Source: Bacteroidota bacterium
GTDB taxonomy: Bacteria; Zhuqueibacterota; JdFR-76; DREG01
Length of the DNA: 5,347 nt
Reading direction: 5' to 3'
Assembly: GCA_030624545.1 (NCBI GenBank)
Contig: JAUXJX010000172.1
Coordinates: 1-5,347 of the forward strand
The position numbers were made by a program, and so were the translations under genes. Every line of letters begins with the position of its first letter. The stretch's first letter is position 1. Below, in pieces: positions 1-5,258 of this stretch. The notes under the pieces are model-generated. The model was not told the origin of the DNA. It was given only the letters and a program-made list of their open reading frames with translations, and did no database searches.

Positions 1-251
1 AACCAGTGCCTGAAAAATTGAACAAGGATTTCATTTGACTCTTGATGTGACCTTGACATCTGCCAATCTCTCCTCGCGATGACAAAAAAAGCAATGTCAA
101 TTCTGGCCAGAGAAGTAAGGTCCCGGCCCAATCTCGAATTACTCTCCTGGTATATTATATTTTCGTCAGCGGGACAGGTTTCATTAATAATAGTTGCCTT
201 TTTTCCGATAACAAGGTAGCATCCACTTTTCTCGAATTCAGGTAGTGATTG
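1..251. other. Non-coding leader upstream of the HD-GYP gene
   Basis: No gene is supported here. A short open frame from the left edge stops at about 36-38 and could be the tail of an upstream gene, but it is too short to identify. The visible structures are a 10-base palindrome TCTGGCCAGA at 102-111, a 7-base inverted repeat TTGACAT (53-59) / ATGTCAA (94-100), and an AT-rich stretch at 151-163 (TATATTATAT then TTT) that could hold a -10 box. No convincing -35 partner sits at the right distance, so no promoter is called. Confidence 0.5.
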
Positions 252-1220
252 ATGGAGAGATTAAGACAATTCTTGGCAAATCGTTTTGAAATCCTATTAG
301 TTTTCTCTCTGTTTGTGGCCATCGGTATCATTCACTTTTTTGTCTCAAACAAGTTAGTCTTCCTCAATTTCTATTTCCTGCCCACGTTGGTTTCGGGATT
401 CTACATGGGAAGGCGAAGCTCCATTGCAACCGGACTGCTGTCAATCGCCCTGGTCTGCTATTTTGTCTATATTTCACCGGAAAGTTATGGCGGCATATAT
501 CTCGCCTGGAATTTGGTGGGATGGGCATGCTTCCTGATGCTGACCAGCATTGTCGTTGGCACGCTCTATGAACAGAATCAGAAGAAGAAGAAAGAGCTCA
601 AAGACACTTATGACGGTGTTTTGGAGATACTATCAAAATTCATTGAAGCCGTTGATCGTTACAACAAGGGGCACTCGGTTAGAGTTAGTGAGCTTTCAGT
701 AAGAATTGGCAAGAAATTGGGCCTCACAGAGGAACATCTGGAATCCCTTCGCATAGCCGGGCTGCTTCATGATGTCGGCAAAATTGAAATCAGCACCAAC
801 GTCATAATGAAGGCGGCTAAATTAACTGACGAAGAAATTTCTCAAATCCAGGAGTATCCGGAAAGGGGTGCCGAGATTCTCAGTCCCTTCCGCAGCATTT
901 TCAGAGACGTTGTCTCCATTGTGCTATCCCATCATCATTATTTTGATGGCTCTGGCTACGGCCCGCAGCCGAACAAAGAACTTGCCCTGAGCATAGACAT
1001 ACTTGCAGTCGCAGACGCCTTCGATGCCATGACGTCGGACCGGCCCTACAGGCAGGGAAAGCCGCCCTGGGTTGCCCTGGAGATCATTCGAAAATCCGCG
1101 GGACAGCAATTCAGTCCCGCCGTCGTCCGCACTTTCGAGACCGTCTTTCGGGAGAAGTTTCAGGCTGACGAAATTGAAGTTCCGGACGAAGGCCTGACGA
1201 GTTATGTTTCTCCGAACTAA
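252..1220 (+). CDS. Membrane-anchored HD-GYP domain protein (putative cyclic-di-GMP phosphodiesterase, degenerate motifs)
   Basis: This 322-residue protein has an N-terminal membrane module of about four hydrophobic helices (residues ~13-32, 36-52, 58-78, 82-105), resembling the four-helix membrane modules found in front of bacterial signalling domains. A short lysine-rich linker (106-118) leads to an HD-GYP domain (~120-305). HD-GYP proteins usually hydrolyse cyclic-di-GMP at a two- or three-metal centre in the cytoplasm. Visible motifs are E132/H141 (EAVDRYNKGHSVRV), the HD pair H173-D174 with K177, H227-H228, D232-G, G235-Y236 and the ADAFDAM/DRPYR segment with D254. Three signature positions depart from consensus. 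The histidine of the usual HPxxG motif is Y202, HHExxDG reads HHHYFDG, and GYP reads GYG. Activity is therefore uncertain. The ATG at 252 is preferred over an in-frame TTG at 249; AGGT at 240-243 is a weak ribosome site. It appears to stand alone, with no operon partner in view. Confidence 0.9.
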   Translation: MERLRQFLANRFEILLVFSLFVAIGIIHFFVSNKLVFLNFYFLPTLVSGFYMGRRSSIATGLLSIALVCYFVYISPESYGGIYLAWNLVGWACFLMLTSIVVGTLYEQNQKKKKELKDTYDGVLEILSKFIEAVDRYNKGHSVRVSELSVRIGKKLGLTEEHLESLRIAGLLHDVGKIEISTNVIMKAAKLTDEEISQIQEYPERGAEILSPFRSIFRDVVSIVLSHHHYFDGSGYGPQPNKELALSIDILAVADAFDAMTSDRPYRQGKPPWVALEIIRKSAGQQFSPAVVRTFETVFREKFQADEIEVPDEGLTSYVSPN

Positions 1221-1540
1221 GTCTTGGATTCCATTTCGCAAATACTGAATACAGTTGTGCCATTCGCATAATACCAACCACGGCTTCCTCTTCTCGTAGA
1301 TTCCATTCTGTCTGCACGAACTCCTGGCGATTTTTTCTTACTTTGTCTGCTTCTACTACGGAAACACTTCAGACAGTGATTACTGTCCAAAATTTTCCCT
1401 TGCCTATATTCAAGTTCTTTGTTCTTGTTTCCGGTTTTCGGAATTGCTAATTTGAATTGTCGCATCATGACATCTCACCAAGAAATTTGAATAATCTGAC
1501 CGGTGTTTGGGTATCAGCGCATGAAATCTGGAAAACGTCG
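1221..1540. other. Intergenic region upstream of the ECF sigma operon
   Basis: No gene is supported. The open frame of the sigma factor extends upstream to a TTG at 1457, but those codons look non-coding. The region is pyrimidine-rich on + and carries the palindrome at 1372-1387. A weak sigma70-like pair (TTGTTT 1425-1430, 17-base spacer, TAATTT 1448-1453) is possible. A GGAAAC at 1360-1365, just before the palindrome, resembles an ECF -35 element, but its downstream half is poor. No hairpin with a T-run follows the HD-GYP stop. Confidence 0.4.
1372..1387. repeat. 16-base near-perfect palindrome, possible operator
   Basis: The site reads GACAGT-GATT-ACTGTC, with perfect 6-base arms and only one mismatched pair (G/T) inside the centre. 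It lies about 155 bases before the likely sigma factor start and is not followed by a T-run, so a dimeric repressor or activator site is a better fit than a terminator. It could regulate the downstream operon. No protein in the window is an obvious partner. Confidence 0.35.
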
Positions 1541-2107
1541 ATGAGGATTGAGGAGCTTGACGACCAGCGGCTCATTTCTCTGACGCAAAAAGGTAATAAG
1601 CAGGCATTTGGGGTACTCGTGAAGCGCTATATGCGTCGAGCATATTATGTCGCCCTTGGATTTGTTGGCTCTCATGAAGATGCCCTGGATCTCTCTCAAG
1701 ATGCCTTTGTGCGAGCCTACCGTTCGATCAAGCGGTTTGAATTGGGAAAGCAGTTCTTTACCTGGTATTATCAGATCCTGCGCAATCTTTGCTTCAATCT
1801 GTTGCGAAAAAGAAAGAAGGCAATTTACAGCTTTTCAGAGATTCCCGAGACCGAGTTTCTCAGAATTCACGACGACAGTGAAGGCCGGCCAGATCAGAAT
1901 TATGAACGAAAGGAGCTTTATGCCAGCGTCTGGAAAGCCGTGCAGAATCTTGGGGAATTGGAAAAGGAGATTATCGTTTTGAGAGAATTCCAGGAGTTAA
2001 GCTACCAGGAAATAGCCGAGATACTCAAATGTCCGGTGGGGACAGTCATGTCCCGTTTGTATTACGCGAGGAAAAAACTGGCCAGGGAGTTGAAAGATAG
2101 TTTATGA
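1541..2107 (+). CDS. ECF-type RNA polymerase sigma factor (sigma70 group 4)
   Basis: The 188-residue product directs RNA polymerase to a specific promoter set and is of usual ECF length. Sigma region 2 covers ~24-92, with the region 2.2 signature around DALDLSQDAFVRAYRSI and the promoter-melting/-10 segment TWYYQILRNLCFNLLRKRKK. After an acidic linker (~98-122), region 4 spans ~125-184, with the helix-turn-helix at ~154-180 (SYQEIAEILKCPVGTVMSRL). There is no region 1 or 3. The ATG at 1541 is chosen because the protein then begins MRIEELDDQRLI, typical of the family. GGAAA at 1530-1534 is a modest ribosome site. A TTG at 1457 would add 28 residues that show no family resemblance. The stop overlaps the next start by four bases (ATGA), so the putative anti-sigma factor is translationally coupled. 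Regulation is probably by that membrane partner; autoregulation is plausible but not shown by a clear promoter. Confidence 0.95.
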   Translation: MRIEELDDQRLISLTQKGNKQAFGVLVKRYMRRAYYVALGFVGSHEDALDLSQDAFVRAYRSIKRFELGKQFFTWYYQILRNLCFNLLRKRKKAIYSFSEIPETEFLRIHDDSEGRPDQNYERKELYASVWKAVQNLGELEKEIIVLREFQELSYQEIAEILKCPVGTVMSRLYYARKKLARELKDSL

Positions 2108-2568
2108 GTAAGGGTATGCATGACGAGAAAGAGCGCTGTCGCCAATTAATGATGGCGCTCCTTGATGGTGAAATCTCCGAGTCAGACCGGGAGGAATTAC
2201 AGATCCTTTTGAACAAATTTCCTGATCTAAAGAATGAATCGAGCGAGTTTTCAAAATTGAAGGAGGTGACGCAAAAGATGAAGTTTAAAGAGCCGGATCC
2301 GGATGTGTGGCAAACCTATTGGTACAATATCTACAATCGCATGGAGAGGGGTGTTGCCTGGCTCATTTTTGCCATCGGGGCCGGCATACTTTTGGCCTAT
2401 GGCCTGTACACGATGGTGCTGGGTCTCTGGCAGGCGACCGATATGCCGGCAGTAATAAAAGTTGGAATTTTTGTCGTTCTCCTCGGCGTAATCATGTTAC
2501 TGTTGTCGGTTGCGAGGGAAAAGCTCTTCTTGTGGCGGCATGAACGATATAAGGAGGTGCAGAGATGA
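2104..2568 (+). CDS. Putative membrane anti-sigma factor with two transmembrane helices
   Basis: This 154-residue protein most likely binds the preceding sigma factor and holds it inactive at the inner membrane. The N-terminal part (residues ~8-36, CRQLMMALLDGEISESD) matches the helical start of zinc-finger-type anti-sigma domains (HxxxCxxC followed by LDGELS). Only C12 and an upstream H6 remain, so the zinc site is incomplete. A second conserved-looking stretch, DPDVWQTYWYNIYNRMERG (65-83), leads into helix 1 (~83-109). A seven-residue loop follows, then helix 2 (~117-137) and a basic cytoplasmic tail (RERYKEVQR-like, 138-154). With both ends inside, almost nothing is exposed to the periplasm, unlike sensors of the RseA/FecR type. 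The ATG at 2104 overlaps the sigma stop; an in-frame ATG at 2116 is the alternative. The anti-sigma role is inferred from position and the N-terminal motif. Confidence 0.8.
   Translation: MSKGMHDEKERCRQLMMALLDGEISESDREELQILLNKFPDLKNESSEFSKLKEVTQKMKFKEPDPDVWQTYWYNIYNRMERGVAWLIFAIGAGILLAYGLYTMVLGLWQATDMPAVIKVGIFVVLLGVIMLLLSVAREKLFLWRHERYKEVQR
2551..2558 (+). promoter_or_regulatory. Strong Shine-Dalgarno site of the YbjQ-family gene
   Basis: AAGGAGGT lies inside the last codons of the upstream gene, six bases before the ATG at 2565. It is the best ribosome site in the window. It suggests that the third gene is translated efficiently in its own right rather than only by re-initiation at the overlap. 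Confidence 0.8.
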
Positions 2569-2879
2569 TTTGTATCACGACAAATGAGATCCCGGGCAAA
2601 AAGGTAGCAAAGACCCTGGGCTTGGTGAAAGGGAATACGATTCGAGCCCGGCATTTGGGCCGTGATATTGGCGCCTTCTTTAAGAACGTAGTCGGTGGAG
2701 AAATTGAGGACTATACAAAGATGATGGCCGAAGCCAGGGAGCAGGCCACGGACCGGATGATCCAGGAAGCGGAAGATCTCAACGCCGATGCGATCATCGG
2801 TATTCGATTCGCCACAAGCTATATGATGTCGAGCGCCTCGGAAATTCTGGTGTACGGTACAGCCGTCACTTTGGAATAG
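2565..2879 (+). CDS. YbjQ/UPF0145 family protein
   Basis: The 104-residue protein matches the usual length (~105) and pattern of the YbjQ (UPF0145, formerly DUF74, 'heavy-metal-binding') family. An N-terminal strand (ICITTNEIPGKKV) precedes the segment VVGGEIEDYTKMMAEAREQATDRMIQEAEDLNADAIIGIRF (~42-82), and the C-terminal strand ends in YGTAVTLE. Structures in this family form ring-like pentamers. No catalytic activity is established, and metal binding is suggested by family annotation only. There is no signal peptide or membrane segment, so it should be cytoplasmic. The ATG at 2565 overlaps the anti-sigma stop (ATGA) and has an excellent ribosome site. As third gene of a sigma/anti-sigma operon it is probably either a target or an accessory of that stress circuit; this is inference. 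One deviation is L-N-A-D where the family commonly has L-G-A-N. Confidence 0.93.
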   Translation: MICITTNEIPGKKVAKTLGLVKGNTIRARHLGRDIGAFFKNVVGGEIEDYTKMMAEAREQATDRMIQEAEDLNADAIIGIRFATSYMMSSASEILVYGTAVTLE

Positions 2880-3024
2880 CTCGGCTTGATCGGTCCAAAA
2901 TTCAAGTGATAGGGATAGTGTATTTCTACTGCCACAACGTCCTTCCCAGCCTCTTCATATTCCTGCGCCGAGCCCCATCTCACTCTTCTGCTGAGGCCGG
3001 AACCGGGTCACGTCGTCGCGAAGC

Positions 3025-3042
3025 CATGCGTTAAATCGCATG
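3025..3042. repeat. Perfect 6-base inverted repeat (hairpin or operator)
   Basis: CATGCG and CGCATG flank a 6-base AT-rich centre (TTAAAT). The sequence after it is a G-run rather than a T-run, so it is not an intrinsic terminator. It could be a dimer-binding site or a small RNA hairpin after the sigma operon. Chance is also possible at this length. Confidence 0.3.
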
Positions 3043-3147
3043 AGTGGGGGGATAGCTCTCATCAGTCAACGAAATTTCGCGATTCCACAGTTTTTCGCCG
3101 CAATTGCAATAGAACCTTTCTTGACGAAGATGGTTTAAGAGGTAAGT

Positions 3148-3178
3148 TTTGGATACTGAATTAATCTGAATACATTAA
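3148..3178 (+). promoter_or_regulatory. Candidate Bacteroidota-type promoter of the exported-protein gene
   Basis: TTTG at 3148-3151 is followed, after exactly 19 bases, by TACATTAA at 3171-3178. The primary sigma consensus of Bacteroidota is TTTG-N19-TAnnTTTG, so the -33 box is complete and the -7 box matches TAnnTT but not the final TG. Initiation would fall near 3186, leaving a leader of about 35 bases. A sigma70-style reading of the same DNA is TTGGAT (3149-3154) with TACATT (3171-3176) at 16-base spacing. Both point to the same start. Confidence 0.4.
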
Positions 3179-3220
3179 ATACCGAGATCTTACGGAAAGC
3201 CCGCTAAACTCGTCACGCCG

Positions 3221-4057
3221 ATGCAATTCATGCCTCCAATTCGGACCGCAATTCTCGTATTCTCTGCCGTGATTTTGACCTGCTTGATTCCAATCGAAAA
3301 TGTCGCTGCCCAGGAAGCCGCGGAGAAGCCGGATTCCCTGAAGTTGTTTCTACAGCATTTTCAAACCAGGCAATTCTTTCTACTCCCGCCAAAAGCGGGA
3401 CAGTCCGACCCAATCGGCATCATTCCTCCCAGGCTTTCGGCTCCGGCTTTGGAATTTCGTTTCTCCACACCATCCTTGAGGCAACTCTATGAAATGGCCC
3501 CGCTTTATCCTGAATTATATGCGCCGAGAATTGAAAGAGACTTGTCGCTGCGTGCCAGCGGAGGCCAGAGAATTCTGTTGTCGCCGTTGGCCTTTTCGTC
3601 ACAGTTCCAGAGATCAAATGAGTGGGAGACCGGGAAAAAAGAGTTTCAAAATGAGGTGATCCCAAGTAATCTGCAACTTAAGGTGTTGACGACCCTTTGG
3701 AGCAAGAATGAGACAACAGAGATGGAGATCTACGCGACTCTGGACTCGTCCTACTCTATTATAGCCGAAAACATGGGCAGTCAGATGGTTCGAATGATGA
3801 AACTCGGTCTGGTGGAGCGCAAACTTATCTCGCCGCAAAACCCGTTTTCGATTTTCATGTTTCAAATCGAAATGAGCGGCAAGAACCGAAGAAACAAGGT
3901 CTACCTTTATCGAACCCGGGTGAAAATGGCTAAGATTGTCCAGCTTTTATTGGCGCGCCTCAGTCTGGTAAAATCTGGAGATTTAGGCAGTTCTTCCGAG
4001 TTGCAGAGGTTAAGAAAGAAACTGGGGATTGTGCTGGCTGTCCACTCAAATGATTGA
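3221..4057 (+). CDS. Exported protein of unknown function with a winged-helix-like C-terminal region
   Basis: I do not recognise this 278-residue protein as a named family. The N-terminus has R8, a hydrophobic core (~9-26) and a V-A-A cleavage motif at 28-30, so a Sec signal peptide cut before Q31 is likely. C21 lacks a good lipobox, so it is not an obvious lipoprotein. Residues ~31-150 are proline- and serine-rich with no clear fold. Residues ~151-250 read like a MarR/BlaI-type winged helix. The order is helix LQLKVLTTLW (151-160), TEMEIYATL (166-174), a putative recognition helix (~180-195) ending in KLGLVERK, a basic wing (KNRRNKVYLYRTRV, 221-234) and a closing helix (~235-249). A DNA-binding fold outside the cytoplasm would be unusual. 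The ATG at 3221 lacks a ribosome site; an in-frame ATG lies at 3230 and an in-frame stop just upstream excludes longer starts. It converges on the reductase gene with an 11-base gap. Confidence 0.8.
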   Translation: MQFMPPIRTAILVFSAVILTCLIPIENVAAQEAAEKPDSLKLFLQHFQTRQFFLLPPKAGQSDPIGIIPPRLSAPALEFRFSTPSLRQLYEMAPLYPELYAPRIERDLSLRASGGQRILLSPLAFSSQFQRSNEWETGKKEFQNEVIPSNLQLKVLTTLWSKNETTEMEIYATLDSSYSIIAENMGSQMVRMMKLGLVERKLISPQNPFSIFMFQIEMSGKNRRNKVYLYRTRVKMAKIVQLLLARLSLVKSGDLGSSSELQRLRKKLGIVLAVHSND

Positions 4058-4068
4058 CTCTTCGTCGT

Positions 4069-5058
4069 CTACTTAAGCCAGCGGTTGTCAATATACCAAT
4101 TCGCCGTGCCTTCAATTCCTTCCTGCGTAGTCACAATGGGTTCATATCCCAATTCTTGCTTGGCCTTGTCATTTTTGACAGTCCAACGAGGCTGCTTCAT
4201 CTCCAGGATTTTTTCTCGGTTGAATAAGGTCGGTCTGCCGGTTAGCTTTCCGTGGGTTTCCGCGATCCTTGCAACCAGGTCAACGAGCCAGAATGGGATC
4301 TTCACTTTTACGGGCCTTTTATTCAGAGCTGTTGCGATCATTCCTGCGAAATGGGCCCAGGTATAGTGGCCATCATCCGTAACAAAAAAGCATTGTAACT
4401 TTTGGCCCGAAACCTGGGTAGCGAGCAAAACACCGTGCACCAGATTCTGGACGGAAACAACGCTCAGCATATTCTCTTCGCCCACTATCGGTTGGACCCC
4501 ACGATTGATTAGTCTGAAATAATTGAATACGTCTTTGTCGCGAGGGCCATATACGGTGGGAGGCCGGATTATGGTTATTGGGGTTTGGTCCATGAATTCT
4601 TCGCAAATCTCTTCGGCGCCTGCTTTGCTTCGTCCATAAGCGGTTATGGGATTTAGTTTGGCGGTTTCGTCCAATGGTTCATCTGTCGGCGTCGGGCCAA
4701 CCGCTGCCTGGCTGCTGATGAATATGAACCGTTTGATGCCTGGGTTGAATTGACTAACCGCCTCCAGCAGATTCTTGGTGCCAATCGTGTTCGCCAGGAT
4801 ATATTCCGATTCGTGCCTTGCCTTGGTTCGTCCGGCGGCATGGATGACGATGTCCTGATCTTCCGCAAACTCTTTCAGGCTGCCCGGGTTGTTGATGTCA
4901 CCGATGATCTTGATTATGTCGAGGTTTTCGAGATAATCCATCTTGCTGCTCGTTCGAAGCAGGCAGGTTAGGCTGTGGCCCTGATGCACCAGTTGCTCGG
5001 CAATATGACTGCCCACAAAGCCGCTTGCTCCGGTTAAGGCAATCTTGAATTGTTCCAT
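4069..5058 (-). CDS. NAD(P)-dependent epimerase/dehydratase-type reductase (extended SDR), possible ketosphinganine/ceramide reductase
   Basis: The 329-residue protein is a complete extended short-chain dehydrogenase/reductase. The Rossmann motif GASGFVG (10-16) opens the N-terminus. D54 (GDI), HAAG (73-76), N90 and FISS (113-116) follow. The catalytic YxxxK is Y141-GRS-K145, and RPPTVYGPRD (165-174) is the usual substrate-side motif. The second strand ends in LLR (R35) with no acidic residue, which favours NADPH over NAD. The C-terminal ~150 residues form the variable substrate domain. There is no signal peptide, so it should be cytosolic. The best hint at substrate is the divergent gene at 5259, an alpha-oxoamine synthase of serine palmitoyltransferase type. 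In Caulobacter an extended SDR called CerR reduces the keto group in ceramide synthesis. Sterol/3-beta-HSD-like or nucleotide-sugar substrates remain possible. The ATG at 5058 has no visible ribosome site. Confidence 0.9.
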   Translation of the reverse strand: MEQFKIALTGASGFVGSHIAEQLVHQGHSLTCLLRTSSKMDYLENLDIIKIIGDINNPGSLKEFAEDQDIVIHAAGRTKARHESEYILANTIGTKNLLEAVSQFNPGIKRFIFISSQAAVGPTPTDEPLDETAKLNPITAYGRSKAGAEEICEEFMDQTPITIIRPPTVYGPRDKDVFNYFRLINRGVQPIVGEENMLSVVSVQNLVHGVLLATQVSGQKLQCFFVTDDGHYTWAHFAGMIATALNKRPVKVKIPFWLVDLVARIAETHGKLTGRPTLFNREKILEMKQPRWTVKNDKAKQELGYEPIVTTQEGIEGTANWYIDNRWLK

Positions 5059-5181
5059 TTATGAATTATCGAGGTTCGAGATTTGAGGCATTTTTGCTGG
5101 AGGCGGGCCATTGCCGACTTAAGCGCAATAAAAACCAAGAATTGGAATCGCAGAAAATGTATAGAAAATACAGTTTTAGAG

Positions 5182-5210
5182 TTGACAATAATCTAACATT
5201 TATTTAAATT
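5182..5210 (+). promoter_or_regulatory. Sigma70-type promoter for the alpha-oxoamine synthase gene
   Basis: A perfect -35 box TTGACA (5182-5187) is separated by 17 bases from TAAATT (5205-5210), a 4/6 match to TATAAT that keeps the key first A and last T. Transcription would begin near 5217, about 40 bases before the start codon. It is the best promoter in the window. Confidence 0.65.
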
Positions 5211-5247
5211 TATGCAATTTATTTTGCCATATGAAAGGTGTGGGGAA

Positions 5248-5253
5248 AAGGAG
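5248..5253 (+). promoter_or_regulatory. Shine-Dalgarno site that fixes a TTG start
   Basis: AAGGAG lies five bases before the TTG at 5259 and decides between this start and an in-frame GTG at 5238. The GTG has no ribosome site at proper distance and would add seven residues unlike the family. Confidence 0.7.
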
Positions 5254-5258
5254 CTCAA

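Larger units (their letters stand above)
2880..3220. other. Intergenic region between the sigma operon and the exported-protein gene
   Basis: No gene is supported over these 341 bases. A 32-codon open frame at 3040-3138 (+) has no ribosome site, and a ~54-codon GTG frame on - overlaps the end of the YbjQ gene; neither looks coding. Visible structures are a hairpin at 3025-3042, the 10-base palindrome CGAAATTTCG (3070-3079), the 8-base palindrome GCAATTGC (3100-3107) and a promoter candidate at 3148-3178. No intrinsic terminator with a T-run follows the YbjQ stop. Confidence 0.5.
5059..5258. other. AT-rich divergent spacer between reductase and synthase genes
   Basis: This 200-base region separates two genes reading outward and should hold both promoters. 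The rightward one is clear (5182-5210). For the leftward gene no box pair at normal spacing was found. TTGTCA on the - strand (complement of 5182-5187) overlaps the rightward -35, but the nearest TATACA lies 19 bases away. The stretch 5150-5225 is strongly AT-rich. Confidence 0.5.

Noticed and set aside
924..1317. Antisense and alternate-frame open frames over the HD-GYP gene and its 3' flank
   Set aside because: They lie opposite a clear HD-GYP coding frame, have low-complexity arginine-rich translations and show no domain.
1457..1540. N-terminal extension of the sigma factor from a TTG at 1457
   Set aside because: The 28 extra residues show no ECF family resemblance and the TTG has no ribosome site. 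The ATG at 1541 gives a typical ECF N-terminus and length.
2815..2985. Antisense GTG frame of about 54 codons overlapping the end of the YbjQ gene
   Set aside because: It overlaps a well-supported gene on the opposite strand, has no ribosome site, and does not resemble a known protein.
3040..3138. 32-codon open frame (MSGGIALISQ...) in the 2880-3220 gap
   Set aside because: It has no ribosome site, its start sits inside the 3025-3042 inverted repeat, and it has no recognisable pattern. A length this short is expected by chance.
3221..3283. Lipoprotein signal with C21 as the lipidated cysteine
   Set aside because: Residues before C21 are I-L-T, with threonine at -1 where G, A or S is needed, and a good type I cleavage site (V-A-A) lies further on.
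4055..4071. Bidirectional terminator between the convergent genes
   Set aside because: Only 11 bases separate the stop codons and no inverted repeat with flanking T/A runs is visible.
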